A model generated the notes under the pieces. It ran no database searches. It saw only the letters and a program-made list of their open reading frames with translations, and was not told the DNA's origin. A DNA stretch of 64,000 nt from Methylobacterium sp. Leaf125 (GTDB lineage: Bacteria; Pseudomonadota; Alphaproteobacteria; Rhizobiales; Beijerinckiaceae). Where the stretch lies: positions 489,495-553,494 of the forward strand of contig NZ_LMNU01000001.1 of assembly GCF_001423085.1 (NCBI RefSeq), written 5' to 3'. Of this stretch, positions 1 to 10,200 are shown piece by piece (the stretch's first letter is position 1; each line of letters starts with the position of its first letter). Position numbers and translations under genes: made by a program.

Positions 1-3000
1 CAGTTCTCCGAAGGCATCGCGGCCAAGACCGATTTCACGCCCTACATCGCGGTCTCGGGTGCGGCCAACGCCGCCGTCACCGCCACCGGCCAGCAGGTCT
101 GCGTCGATGGCCTCAAGCACGGTGAGCGCTATGCCTTCGTGGTGCGCTCCGGCCTCCCCTCGGCGGCCGGCGAGGGCCTGCTGAAATCGGCCGATTACGA
201 GGTCTACGTCCGGGACCGCTCCCCCCAGGTCCGCTTCACGGGGCGCAACTACGTCCTGCCCCGCACGGGCCAAGCCGGCGTGCCCCTGGTCTCGGTGAAC
301 GCGGCCAAGATCGACGTCGAGGTGCTTCGGGTCGGCGACCGCGGCCTCCTGCCGTCCCTGCGGGCCGAGGACTTCCTGTCCCAGCTCACCGGCGCCACCG
401 CCCGCACCATCGCCGACCAGAAAGGCCAGCGCGTCTGGAAGGGCGTGCTCGACACGGCCAAGGCCGAGCTGAACCAGGAGGCCGTCACCGCCTTCCCGGT
501 CCTTCAGGCGGTCGGCAGGCTCGAACCCGGCATCTACATCATGCTGGCCCAGGCCAGCGGGGCTTCCGCCGCGTCCGCCGACGAGGAGGGCGGCTACGAG
601 ACCCAGGCCACGCAATGGTTCGTGGTCTCGGATCTCGGCCTCACCGCCTTCAAGGGCCGCGACGGCGTCCACGTCTTCGCCCGCTCCCTGGCCTCGGCCG
701 AGACCGTGCCCGGCGCCGAGATTCGGCTTGTGGCGCGCAACAACGAGGTCCTGGCCACGGCAAAGACCGACGGCCAAGGCCACGCCGCCTTCGCGTCGGG
801 CCTCGCCCGCGGGGAGGGGGGCGCCGCACCGGGCCTCGTGGTGGCGCAGATCGGCGACGATTACGGCTTTCTCGATCTCGGCCAATCGGCCTTCGACCTC
901 ACGGATCGCGGCGTGAGGGGCCGGCCCCAGCCCGGGGCCGTCGAGGCCTACGTGTTTCCCGAGCGCGGGGTCTACCGCTCGGGCGAGACCGTGAACCTCA
1001 CCGGGCTCCTGCGCGACGCCACCGGCCTCGCGGTGCCGGAGATTCCGCTCACCCTGGTGGTGAAGCGCCCGGACGGCGTCGAGTACCGGCGCGCCCAGCT
1101 GCCCGATGCGGGCCTCGGCGGGCGCGCCCTGGCGCTCCCCCTCCTGACCGGCGCGCAGCACGGCACCTGGCGGGTGGCGGCCTATACCGACCCCAAGGCG
1201 CCCGCCATCGGCGAAGCGAGCTTCCTCGTGGAGGACTACGTCCCCGAGCGCCTGGAGGTGACCCTGGAGAGTGCGACGCCGAGCCTGACCCGGGGCGCGC
1301 CCGCCACCATCGACGTGGCCGCGCGCTACCTCTACGGCGCGCCGGGAGCCGGGCTCGAGGTCTCCGGCACCGTCCTGGTGCAGCAGGCCTCCGGCAGCGG
1401 CATCAAGGGGCTCGCGGGCTACTCCGTCGGCCTCGACGACGAGCGGGTGGAGGCCGCCTCGGCGGAGATCGACGCCCGTGCCACCACCGATGCGGCCGGC
1501 AAGGCCCGGCTCGTGGTGCCCATGCAGGCGCTCGCCGCCCCGCGCCCCACCGAGGCGAAGATCACCCTGCAGGTCGGCGAGCCCGGCGGGCGGGCGCTGA
1601 GCCGCAGCCTGACCCTGCCGATCCTGCCCGAAGGGCCGGTGCTCGCCATCCGCAAGGGGTTCGGCGGCGATCTGACCGAGGGCAGCGTCGCCGGCTTCGA
1701 CGTGGTCATGGCCGCGCCCGACGGCCGACGCCTGTCGCAGGGGAACGTCGCCTGGACGCTCCAGCGCGTCGAGAAGACCTATCAATGGTACCGCGAGGGT
1801 GGGCGCTGGTCCTACGAGCCGGTCACCAGCACCCGCCGCATCGCCGACGGCCGCCTCGACCTGACGCCCGACGCGCCGGGCCGCGTCAGCGCCACGGTCA
1901 GCTACGGCACCTACCGGCTGGAGGCGAGCGTGCCGGGCCGCCCGGCCGCTACGGCGAGCGTGACCTTCACGGTGGGCTGGAGCGGTGGCGAGACCGCGGA
2001 CGTGCCCGATCTCCTCGACCTGCGCCTGGACAAGGCGGCCTACGCCACCGGCGAGACCCTGCACGCGCGCCTGCAGCCGAAGTTCAAGGGACAGGCGACG
2101 CTGGCCGTCGTCAGCGACAAGCTGCACGCGCTCCTCACCGTCGACGTGCCGGCGGCCGGCGCCACCGTCGACATTCCGGTGAAGGCCGAGTGGGGCTCCG
2201 GCGCCTACCTCGTGGCCACCGCCTACCGGCCCCTGGACCAGGCGGCCAAGCGTCTGCCGGGCCGGGCGCTCGGCGTCGCATGGTTCGGGGTCGACCGGGA
2301 CAGCCGCACCCTCGGGGTCACCCTGGAGGCGCCGGCCAAGACCCGCCCGCGCGAGACCCTGACCCTGCCGATCCAGCTCGCCGGCCTCAAATCCGGCGAG
2401 GAGGCCCGGGTCAGCGTGGCCCTCGTCGATGTCGGCATCCTCAACCTGACCCGCTACGAGGCGCCCAACCCCTTCGGCTACTTCTTCGGCCAGAAGGCGC
2501 TCGGCCCCGAGATCCGCGACCTCTACGGATACCTGATCGACGGCATGCAGGGGACGCTCGGCGCCATCCGCTCCGGCGGCGACGGCGGCGCGGCCGAACT
2601 CGCCGATTCGCCCCCGACCCAGGCACCGCTGGCGCTCTATTCCGGACCCGTCACGGTGGGCCGCGACGGCCGGGCCAGCGTCAGCTTTCCCCTGCCGGCC
2701 TTCAACGGCACGGCCCGGGTGATGGTGACCGCCTGGAGCCGTGCGAAGGTGGGGGCGGCCCAGGCCGACGTCGTCATCCGCGATCCCGTCGTGCTCACCG
2801 GCACCCTGCCGCGCTTCCTCAATGTCGGCGACCGCTCGCGCGTCCACGTCGCCCTCGACAACGTCGAGGGACAGGCGGGCGATTACACGGTGGACCTCGA
2901 CCTGGCCGGTTCCGTCCTGGTCGGCGCCGAGGCGATGCACCGGACCCTGCGGCTGGAGACCGGGGCCAAGAGCGCCCTCGTCATTCCCATCACCGCCGCC

Positions 3001-4629
3001 GGGCCGGGCCTGTCACGGATCGACCTGACCCTGCGGGGGCCCGGCCTGCCCGAGGGCGTCGGTCAGAGCTTTGCCCTCACCATCGGTCCCGGCACGGGGG
3101 CGCTCGCCCGCCGCTCCCTGCAGGCGCTGGGTCCCGGCGCGAGCCTGAAGCTCTCGGACGAACTCCTGGCCGACATCCTGCCCGGTACCGGCACGGTCTC
3201 GCTCTCCGCCTCGAATCTCGCCGGCATCGACGTCCCGGCGCTGCTCCAATCCCTCGACCGCTATCCCTACGGCTGCTCCGAGCAGACGGTGAGCCGGGCG
3301 ATGCCGCTCCTCTACGTCAACCGCCTTGCCGCCCTCGACAAGCTGGGTCTCGACGACAAGGCCGACGAGCGCGTGCGGCAGGCCATCGAGCGGGTGCTCG
3401 GGCGCCAGAACGCGGCGGGCGATTTCGGCCTGTGGTCCACGGATTCCGCGAGCGACACCTGGCTCAACGCCTACGTGACCGACTTCCTGACCCGGGCCCG
3501 GGAGCGCGGGTTCGCCGTACCCCAGACCGCCTTCGCCAATGCTCTCGACCGCCTGCGCAACGCGGTCGCCAACACCACCGAGGTTGGTGAGGGCGGCATG
3601 GACATCGCCTACGCCGCCTACGTGCTCGCCCGGAACGGCCGGCCCGTGATGGGCGACCTGCGCTACCTCGCCGACACCAAGCTCGCGGCCTTCGCCACCC
3701 CGCTCGCGCGGGGCCAGATCGCGGCCGCCCTGGCGCTCCTCGGCGACCGTGGTCGGGCGGCGAAGGCCTTCGACGCTGCGATGGCCAGCGTCCGGGAGAC
3801 GGCCGCGAGCCCGGCCTACCGGCCGGATTACGGCTCGCGCCTGCGCGACGGCGCGGGCCTCCTGGCGCTGGCCGCCGAGACGGGGCTCGCCCGCGACAGC
3901 ATCCAGCCACTCGGCGCCCTCATCGCGGCCGAGCGGGCCGGCGGCCGGCCGACCAGCACCCAGGAAGAGGCCTGGATGGTGCTCGCCGCGGAGGGCCTGA
4001 GCGCGGACTCCGACAACCTCCGCTTCACCCTCGACGGCCAGCCCGTGAGCGGCGCCGTGGCGCGCAGCTACCGGGCTGGCGCCCTGGAGGCCCGGCCCGT
4101 CACCCTGGTCAATGCGGGCAGCCAGCCCGTGCAGGCCGTGGTCAGTGTCAGCGGCAATCCGATCGCGCCGGAGCCGGCCGAGGCGCGCGGCTACACGATC
4201 GAGCGGCGCTACCACCGCCTCGACGGCACCCCGGTCGACCTCGCACAAGGGGTCCGCCAGAACGATCGCCTCGTGGTGGTGCTCACGGTGACCGAGGCCA
4301 AGGCCAGCGCCGGGCGTCTCCTCCTCGTCGACCGCCTGCCCGCCGGCCTGGAGATCGACAACCCGAAGCTCCTCGACGCCGACGCGCTCAGCGGGCTCGC
4401 CTTCGCCAAGTCGGAGGTGGCCCCCGTCCATACCGAGTTCCGCGATGACCGCTTCGTGGCGGCCTACGAGCGCAGCCCCGAGCAGTCGGCTTTCTTCCGG
4501 GTCGCCTACACGGTGCGGGCGGTCTCCCCCGGCACCTACGTCCACCCGGCCGCCACCATCGAGGACATGTATCGGCCGGAGCGCTTCGGTCGCACCGGCT
4601 TCGGTTCGATGACGGTGAGCGCGAAGTAG
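1..4629 (+). CDS. Alpha-2-macroglobulin family protein (5' truncated)
   Basis: The reading frame is open from base 1, so the N-terminus, including any lipoprotein signal, lies outside the window; 1542 residues remain. This is a bacterial alpha-2-macroglobulin, a periplasmic protease trap of the YfhM type. Repeated beta-sandwich macroglobulin domains fill the first two thirds (for example the MG2-like stretch starting near EAYVFPERGVYRSGE). The thioester motif CSEQ is at bases 3274-3285, inside YPYGCSEQT, and is followed by the alpha-helical thioester domain and a C-terminal receptor-like domain. The thioester Cys and Gln are both present, so covalent trapping of attacking proteases should be possible. 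pbpC starts one base after the stop, the classic A2M-PbpC pairing, in which A2M is thought to protect cells whose wall has been breached while PbpC repairs it. Family call is very secure. Confidence 0.96.
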   Translation, partial: QFSEGIAAKTDFTPYIAVSGAANAAVTATGQQVCVDGLKHGERYAFVVRSGLPSAAGEGLLKSADYEVYVRDRSPQVRFTGRNYVLPRTGQAGVPLVSVNAAKIDVEVLRVGDRGLLPSLRAEDFLSQLTGATARTIADQKGQRVWKGVLDTAKAELNQEAVTAFPVLQAVGRLEPGIYIMLAQASGASAASADEEGGYETQATQWFVVSDLGLTAFKGRDGVHVFARSLASAETVPGAEIRLVARNNEVLATAKTDGQGHAAFASGLARGEGGAAPGLVVAQIGDDYGFLDLGQSAFDLTDRGVRGRPQPGAVEAYVFPERGVYRSGETVNLTGLLRDATGLAVPEIPLTLVVKRPDGVEYRRAQLPDAGLGGRALALPLLTGAQHGTWRVAAYTDPKAPAIGEASFLVEDYVPERLEVTLESATPSLTRGAPATIDVAARYLYGAPGAGLEVSGTVLVQQASGSGIKGLAGYSVGLDDERVEAASAEIDARATTDAAGKARLVVPMQALAAPRPTEAKITLQVGEPGGRALSRSLTLPILPEGPVLAIRKGFGGDLTEGSVAGFDVVMAAPDGRRLSQGNVAWTLQRVEKTYQWYREGGRWSYEPVTSTRRIADGRLDLTPDAPGRVSATVSYGTYRLEASVPGRPAATASVTFTVGWSGGETADVPDLLDLRLDKAAYATGETLHARLQPKFKGQATLAVVSDKLHALLTVDVPAAGATVDIPVKAEWGSGAYLVATAYRPLDQAAKRLPGRALGVAWFGVDRDSRTLGVTLEAPAKTRPRETLTLPIQLAGLKSGEEARVSVALVDVGILNLTRYEAPNPFGYFFGQKALGPEIRDLYGYLIDGMQGTLGAIRSGGDGGAAELADSPPTQAPLALYSGPVTVGRDGRASVSFPLPAFNGTARVMVTAWSRAKVGAAQADVVIRDPVVLTGTLPRFLNVGDRSRVHVALDNVEGQAGDYTVDLDLAGSVLVGAEAMHRTLRLETGAKSALVIPITAAGPGLSRIDLTLRGPGLPEGVGQSFALTIGPGTGALARRSLQALGPGASLKLSDELLADILPGTGTVSLSASNLAGIDVPALLQSLDRYPYGCSEQTVSRAMPLLYVNRLAALDKLGLDDKADERVRQAIERVLGRQNAAGDFGLWSTDSASDTWLNAYVTDFLTRARERGFAVPQTAFANALDRLRNAVANTTEVGEGGMDIAYAAYVLARNGRPVMGDLRYLADTKLAAFATPLARGQIAAALALLGDRGRAAKAFDAAMASVRETAASPAYRPDYGSRLRDGAGLLALAAETGLARDSIQPLGALIAAERAGGRPTSTQEEAWMVLAAEGLSADSDNLRFTLDGQPVSGAVARSYRAGALEARPVTLVNAGSQPVQAVVSVSGNPIAPEPAEARGYTIERRYHRLDGTPVDLAQGVRQNDRLVVVLTVTEAKASAGRLLLVDRLPAGLEIDNPKLLDADALSGLAFAKSEVAPVHTEFRDDRFVAAYERSPEQSAFFRVAYTVRAVSPGTYVHPAATIEDMYRPERFGRTGFGSMTVSAK

Positions 4630-4630
4630 G

Positions 4631-6865
4631 ATGGATCGTCCACGCGCTTCGCTGCCCCCCTCGGCGGAAGCGGGCGACCCGCGTCGCGGGTCGGGCGAGG
4701 GGACAACTGCTCCGGAGCCGGCGCAGACCGCCCCGGCCCGCGCCGCAGGGACCCGCTGCCGCAGGTGGGGGAGGGGGCTTGCCGGCCTTGTCCTGCTCCT
4801 CCTCGCCGCCCCGGTCGTTGCCCTCTGGCGCTTCGTCGACGCCCTGCCACCCCTCGACCTCGCTCCGGCCGGGCTCCGCTCGACGGTGGTGCTGGACCGG
4901 GACGGGCGGCTGCTGCGCCCCTTCGCCACCGCCGACGGGCGCTGGCGCCTGCCGGTGACCGGGGCCCAGGTCGATCCGCGCTTCCGCGCCATGCTCATGG
5001 CCTACGAGGACCGGCGCTTCGCGCGTCATCCCGGCATCGATCCGGTGGCGACCCTTCGGGCCGCGGGGCAGTGGCTGGCGGCGGGCCGCATCGTCTCGGG
5101 CGGCTCGACCCTGTCGATGCAGGTGGCCCGCCTCGTCGAGCCGCGGGCCGAACGCTCGCTCGCCGCCAAGCTGCGCCAGATGGTGCGGGCAGTGCAGCTG
5201 GAGCAGCGGCTCGGCAAGGACGGTGTGCTCGACCTCTACCTGGCGCTCGCCCCCTATGGCGGCCCGGTGGAGGGTCTGCGGGCCGCCAGCCTTGCGTATT
5301 TCGGCCGCGAGCCGGCCCGGCTCTCCTTCGCCGAGAGCGCGCTCCTCGTAGCCTTGCCGCAGGCGCCGGAAGCCCGGCGGCCCGACCGCTTCCCCGAGAC
5401 GGCCCGGCGCGCCCGCGACCGGGTCCTCGCCATCGCCACCGCACAGGGCGTCGTCACCGCGGCCGAAGCGGAGGCCGCCCGGACCGCGCCCGTGCCGTCG
5501 GCGCGAAAGCCCTTCCCGATGCTGGCCGCCCACGCGGCGGAGGCGGCCCACGCCGCCGACCCGGGCGCCCAGGCGATCCGCCTCACCCTCGACGGCCGCC
5601 TGCAGGCGAGTCTCGAAACCCTGGCCGCCGAGCGCGCGGCCGCCCAGGGCCCCGGGATCTCGGCCGCCCTCCTGGCACTCGACAACCGCACCGGCGCGGT
5701 TCTGGCCCAGGTCGGCAGCCCCGGCTACCTCGATGCGAGTCGCGCCGGCGCCATCGACATGACGGGCGCGATCCGCTCGCCGGGCTCCGCCCTCAAGCCC
5801 TTCATCTACGCGCTGGCCTTCGAGACCGGCCTCGCCCATCCCGAGACGCAGCTCGACGACCGGCCGGTGCGCTTTGCCGGAGCCTACGCCCCGGAGAATT
5901 TCGACCTGGGCTACCAGGGCAGCGTGACGGCGCGGCGCGCCCTCCAGCTCTCCCTGAACGTGCCGGCGGTGGATCTGCTGGAGGGGGTCGGCCCCGCCCG
6001 CCTCATCGCGCGCCTGCGGGCCGCCGGCGCCCGCATCGACCTGCCCCGCGACACCGCGCCGGGGCTGCCCGTGGCGCTGGGCGGCCTCGGGATCACCCTC
6101 ACGGACCTCGCCCGCCTGTTCGCCGGCCTCGCCCGGCAAGGACTCGTGCCGAACCTCACCCGCCGCGTGGGCGAGGCGTCGGGCGGAGTATCGGGCGAGG
6201 GGACGGGCGCGCCGCCGCAGGAGGCCCGCATCACGGAGGCCGTCGCCGCCTGGTACGTCGCCGACATCCTTCGGGGAGCGCCGCCGCCCGAGAACGCCAT
6301 GGCGGGCCGGATCGCCTACAAGACGGGCACCTCCTACGGCTACCGGGATGCCCTCGCGGTGGGGTTCGACCGGCGCGTCACCCTCGCGGTCTGGGTCGGG
6401 CGGCCGGACGGCAATGCGGTGCCGGGCCTCGTCGGTCGGGTGGTGGCGGCCCCGATCCTGTTCGATGCCTTCGCCCGCTTCGGCGGCGAGCCCGACCCCG
6501 TGCCGATGCCCCACGACGCCCTGGTGACCACCACGGCCGGCCTGCCGCCGCCCCTGCGCCATATCCGGCGCGACATCCCCAAGACCCTGTCGGCGGCACT
6601 GGGAGGCGCGCTCAAGATCGCCTACCCGCCCGACGGCGCCCGCATCGATCTGGGCCTGTCGGAGCCCGAACCCGCTCCGGCGCCGAGCCTCGCCCTGAAG
6701 GCGCTCGGCGGCGTGCCGCCCCTGACCTGGATGGTCGACGGACTGCCGGTGGCGGGGGGCGCGCGCCGGCAATCGGCCTGGGCTCCGGACGGTGCCGGCT
6801 TCGCGCGGATCTCCGTGATGGATGCCACGGGCGCCAGCGACAGCGTCATGGTACGCCTCGAGTGA
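4631..6865 (+). CDS. pbpC: Penicillin-binding protein 1C
   Basis: Bifunctional peptidoglycan glycosyltransferase/transpeptidase of 744 residues, the usual length of PBP1C. There is a short cytoplasmic arm, one membrane segment at about residues 48-66, and a GT51 domain whose catalytic Glu is E126 in AYEDRRF. The penicillin-binding domain shows SxxK (S386-A-L-K389), SxN (S441-L-N443) and KTG (K564-T-G566). The last 90 or so residues fit the PBP1C C-terminal domain (biPBP_C). ATG at 4631 follows the A2M stop by one base, so the two genes are almost certainly co-transcribed and translationally coupled. All catalytic motifs are intact. It acts in the periplasm on lipid II and glycan strands. Confidence 0.97.
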   Translation: MDRPRASLPPSAEAGDPRRGSGEGTTAPEPAQTAPARAAGTRCRRWGRGLAGLVLLLLAAPVVALWRFVDALPPLDLAPAGLRSTVVLDRDGRLLRPFATADGRWRLPVTGAQVDPRFRAMLMAYEDRRFARHPGIDPVATLRAAGQWLAAGRIVSGGSTLSMQVARLVEPRAERSLAAKLRQMVRAVQLEQRLGKDGVLDLYLALAPYGGPVEGLRAASLAYFGREPARLSFAESALLVALPQAPEARRPDRFPETARRARDRVLAIATAQGVVTAAEAEAARTAPVPSARKPFPMLAAHAAEAAHAADPGAQAIRLTLDGRLQASLETLAAERAAAQGPGISAALLALDNRTGAVLAQVGSPGYLDASRAGAIDMTGAIRSPGSALKPFIYALAFETGLAHPETQLDDRPVRFAGAYAPENFDLGYQGSVTARRALQLSLNVPAVDLLEGVGPARLIARLRAAGARIDLPRDTAPGLPVALGGLGITLTDLARLFAGLARQGLVPNLTRRVGEASGGVSGEGTGAPPQEARITEAVAAWYVADILRGAPPPENAMAGRIAYKTGTSYGYRDALAVGFDRRVTLAVWVGRPDGNAVPGLVGRVVAAPILFDAFARFGGEPDPVPMPHDALVTTTAGLPPPLRHIRRDIPKTLSAALGGALKIAYPPDGARIDLGLSEPEPAPAPSLALKALGGVPPLTWMVDGLPVAGGARRQSAWAPDGAGFARISVMDATGASDSVMVRLE

Positions 6866-6977
6866 CGCCCCCGCCCGGGGTTCAAGCCGGAGAGCGGCCG
6901 GGCCCCTGGTCGGGCGGGCGGCCGCCCCTACCTGCGAGCGGCAGAGCGAACCTTTGCCGTTGTCGGAGAACCTGCCC

Positions 6978-8879
6978 GTGGTCCACGAGGAATCCCGTTC
7001 GGGACGGCCGGCCCTGCGCCCGGCGGTGATGCTGGGCGCCCTCGGTATCGTCTACGGTGATATCGGCACCTCGCCCCTCTACGCCTTCAAGGAGGCGGTC
7101 CGCGCCGCGAGCGCCGGCGCCCCGCCGACCCCGGTCGCCGTCACGGGCGCCGTCTCGCTCATCCTTTGGTCGCTGATCCTGATCGTCTCCATCAAGTACG
7201 CCGTGCTGATCCTGCGCGCCGACAACCGCGGCGAGGGCGGCATCGTCGCCATGCTGGCGCTGCTCGGAGCCCGGAACGCCAAGCCCGGCTCCTGGGCCGG
7301 CATTCTTCTCGTGGTCGGCCTCGTGGGCGCCGCCCTCCTCTACGGCGACGGCGCGATCACGCCGGCGATCTCGGTGCTCAGTGCCGTGGAGGGCCTGAAG
7401 GTCGAGGCACCGGCCCTGTCACGCTTCGTCGTGCCGATCACGGTGGTGATCCTGGTCGGGCTGTTCTTGGTCCAGAGCCGGGGTGTGGCCTTCATCGGCC
7501 GCATCTTCGGCCCGGTGATGTTCGTCTGGTTCATCGTGCTGGCGCTGCTCGGTCTCGGCGGCATCTGGCACGCGCCGCAGATTCTCGCTGCGCTCAACCC
7601 GCTCAAGGCCGTCGAATTCCTGACGCATGCCGGATGGCACGTCAGCTTCGCCATGCTGGGCGCGGCCTTCCTCGCGGTCACCGGCGGCGAGGCGATGTAT
7701 GCCGATCTCGGGCATTTCGGGGCCGGGCCGATCCGCGCCTCCTGGTTCGGCCTCGTGCTGCCGGCCCTGGTGATCCACTATTTCGGACAGGGCGCGCTGC
7801 TGCTGGTCGAGCCCGACGCCATCGAGAACCCGTTCTATCGCCTGAGTCCCGACTGGGCGCATTATCCGCTGATCGGCCTCGCCACGGTCGCCACCGTGAT
7901 CGCCTCGCAATCGATCATCTCGGGTGCGTTCTCGCTCACCCAGCAATCGATCCAGCTCGGCTTCCTGCCGCCGATGCGGGTGGTCCACACCGCCCGGCAC
8001 GAGCGCGGACAGATCTACGTGCCGATGGTGAACTGGCTGCTCGCCGCCGCGACCCTGAGCGCCGTCCTGGTCTTCGGCTCCTCGGATGCCCTGGCCGGCG
8101 CCTACGGAATCGCCGTCGCCTCCCTGATGGCGATCACCACCCTGCTCGCCGCCCTGGTGGCGCTGAAATGGGGCTACAACCCCGTGGCCGTGCTGGCGGT
8201 GAACGGGTTCTTCCTCCTCATCGACTTCGTGTTCCTCGGCGCCAACACGGTGAAGCTGTTCGAGGGCGGCTGGTTTCCCCTCATGCTGGCAGCCCTCGTG
8301 GCGTTCCTGATGCTCACCTGGCGCAAGGGCAACCAGCTCGTCGAGTCGGCCCGGGTCGCCCTGCGCCAGCCCGAGGTCGAATTCCTCGAGCAGCTCCGGC
8401 GCGATCCGCCGATCGTCCTGCCGGGCAACGCCGCCTTCCTGTCCTCGGCCACCAGCGCCATTCCCCTGCACCTGTCCCGCTTCGTCGCGCGCAGCCATGC
8501 CCTCCACAAGCGCATCCTCATCGTCACCGCCCGCTACGAGGAGGAGCCGACCGTCACCCGCGACCAGCGCGCCGAGGTCATCGTGATCACGCCCGACATC
8601 ACCCGCGTGATCCTGCGCTACGGCTTCATGGAGGATGCCTCGGTGCCCGACGGCCTGCGCTGCGCCGTGGAGGCCAAGCGCCTGCCGGCCGAATGCCTCG
8701 AGGATCTCACGATCTTCATCGGGCACGAGACCATCATCCCGAAGAGCGACCAGCGCGGCATGGCGACGTGGCGGGAGGAGATCTACGCGTTCCTCCTGCG
8801 CAACGCGGAGCGCACCGGCGCGCATTTCTGCGTGCCGACGCGGCAACTGGTCGAGGTCGGCACCGAGATCGAGATCTGA
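6978..8879 (+). CDS. kup: Kup-family potassium uptake transporter
   Basis: Low-affinity K+/H+ symporter of the KUP/HAK family, about 633 residues. The family hallmark GxVYGDIGTSPLYAFKE-type segment lies right at the N-terminus, followed by about twelve hydrophobic segments and a hydrophilic C-terminal domain ending VEVGTEIEI. The start is uncertain. GTG at 6978 has GGAG nine bases upstream; alternatives are TTG at 6954 or 6960, GTG 7026 and ATG 7029, and the frame stays open back to an ATG at 6822 that would overlap pbpC. It stands alone between pbpC and a sensor kinase. The neighbours do not suggest a special function. Confidence 0.93.
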   Translation: MVHEESRSGRPALRPAVMLGALGIVYGDIGTSPLYAFKEAVRAASAGAPPTPVAVTGAVSLILWSLILIVSIKYAVLILRADNRGEGGIVAMLALLGARNAKPGSWAGILLVVGLVGAALLYGDGAITPAISVLSAVEGLKVEAPALSRFVVPITVVILVGLFLVQSRGVAFIGRIFGPVMFVWFIVLALLGLGGIWHAPQILAALNPLKAVEFLTHAGWHVSFAMLGAAFLAVTGGEAMYADLGHFGAGPIRASWFGLVLPALVIHYFGQGALLLVEPDAIENPFYRLSPDWAHYPLIGLATVATVIASQSIISGAFSLTQQSIQLGFLPPMRVVHTARHERGQIYVPMVNWLLAAATLSAVLVFGSSDALAGAYGIAVASLMAITTLLAALVALKWGYNPVAVLAVNGFFLLIDFVFLGANTVKLFEGGWFPLMLAALVAFLMLTWRKGNQLVESARVALRQPEVEFLEQLRRDPPIVLPGNAAFLSSATSAIPLHLSRFVARSHALHKRILIVTARYEEEPTVTRDQRAEVIVITPDITRVILRYGFMEDASVPDGLRCAVEAKRLPAECLEDLTIFIGHETIIPKSDQRGMATWREEIYAFLLRNAERTGAHFCVPTRQLVEVGTEIEI

Positions 8880-9011
8880 GCCGGGCGCCGGCCATCAACT
8901 CTCGCGCAGACCGTGCCGTATGGCCTTGCGGGCAGCGCTCCGGGTGTCGCACAAGGAGGCCACGCGGGCGGGCGGCCCGGCCGCGCCGAATCCGGGACGT
9001 GTAGCGTAGCG

Positions 9012-10163
9012 ATGACCGAACTGGCGCCGAAGGCCCTGGCAATCCGCCTGCGGCAGCAGGCGATCCTCTCCGATTTCGGGGTCGAGGCCCTGCGGGCCAC
9101 CGAGCTGCTGCCCCTGCTCCAGCGCGCCACCGAACTCTGCGCCGAGGGCATGGAGGCGCAGTTCTGCAAGGCCCTGGAATACAAGCCCCACCAGGACTGC
9201 CTCCTCGTCTGCGCCGGTGTGGGCTGGGCCGAGGACGCCGTGGGCACCACCATCATCGGCGCCGACCTCGCCTCGCCGGCGGGGTATGCCCTGAAGACCG
9301 GCCGGCCCGTGATCTCGAACCACCTCGAGAACGAGACGCGCTTCCGCACCCCGAAGCTGATGGCCGACCACGGCATCCGCCGGGCGATCAACGTGCTCAT
9401 CGCCAACCGCGACGGCAATTACGGCGTGCTGGAGGTGGACGACACCCGCGAGGGCCAGTTCGAGGAGGCCGACATCGCCTTCATGCAGGGGTTCGCCAAC
9501 CTCGTCGGCGGCGCCATCGAGCGCCAGCGGGCCGAAGCACGGCTGAAGGCAGCCCTGGAGCGCCAGGAGCTCCTGTCCCGGGAGATGAGCCACCGGGTGA
9601 AGAACAGCCTCGCGGTGGTGGCGGGCTTCCTGGGTCTGCAGGCCCGGGGCTCCGACAACGACGACGTGAAGAGTGCCCTCGCCGATGCCCGCACCCGGGT
9701 CGAGGCGGTGGCCCAGGTGCACGACCAGCTCTGGCGCCAGCCGAGCCTCGAAGCGATCGACGTCGCGGGCTTCCTCGAGGCTCTCTGCGCCAAGCTGCAG
9801 GAGAGCGCACCGCGCCACCGCCTCGTCTGCCGCGCGGCCCGGATGAACATCCCCGCCGACCTCGCGATCCCCCTCGGCCTCTTCGTCAACGAGCTCGTCA
9901 CCAACGCGATCAAGTACGCCTACGCGGACGGTGAGGGCGAGATCCGGGTCGAGGCCCGTCCCGACGATGCGGGCGGCCTGATCCTCGCGGTGGAGGATGA
10001 CGGTGCCGGGCTGCCGGACGGGTTCGATCCCACGGCGGCGCGCAGTGCCAGCCTCGGCATGCGCATCATCAACAGTCTCGCCCGCCAGCTCGGGGGCGCC
10101 CTCGCGGTCGCCCCGGATGTGCAGGGCGCGCACTTCTCCCTGCGGGTGGGACCCGTGGCGTGA
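9012..10163 (+). CDS. GAF-domain sensor histidine kinase (HisKA_2 type)
   Basis: Soluble 383-residue kinase. Residues about 25-170 form a GAF sensor domain (LLPLLQRATELCAEGMEAQF through MQGFANLVGGAIE). A HisKA_2 dimerisation/phosphoacceptor segment follows with the H in REMSHRVKNSLAVVAGFL, then an HATPase domain with N-box LFVNELVTNAIKYAY and G-boxes DDGAGLPDG and SLGMRIINSL. There is no transmembrane segment and no receiver. Kinases of the HisKA_2/HWE group in alphaproteobacteria often feed the PhyR general stress pathway, so a role upstream of the EcfG system is possible, but no cognate regulator is adjacent. ATG 9012 was chosen because sequence upstream of it (from 8913) has no domain character. 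Confidence 0.9.
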   Translation: MTELAPKALAIRLRQQAILSDFGVEALRATELLPLLQRATELCAEGMEAQFCKALEYKPHQDCLLVCAGVGWAEDAVGTTIIGADLASPAGYALKTGRPVISNHLENETRFRTPKLMADHGIRRAINVLIANRDGNYGVLEVDDTREGQFEEADIAFMQGFANLVGGAIERQRAEARLKAALERQELLSREMSHRVKNSLAVVAGFLGLQARGSDNDDVKSALADARTRVEAVAQVHDQLWRQPSLEAIDVAGFLEALCAKLQESAPRHRLVCRAARMNIPADLAIPLGLFVNELVTNAIKYAYADGEGEIRVEARPDDAGGLILAVEDDGAGLPDGFDPTAARSASLGMRIINSLARQLGGALAVAPDVQGAHFSLRVGPVA

Positions 10164-10200
10164 GGCGGTGCGCCCGAGAAGGGACTTCCCCGTCCGCGCC

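Noticed and set aside
615..3590. A 991-codon plus-strand frame inside the alpha-2-macroglobulin gene
   Set aside because: Wrong frame of a gene with a thioester motif; the peptide is Arg/Pro-rich without any fold.
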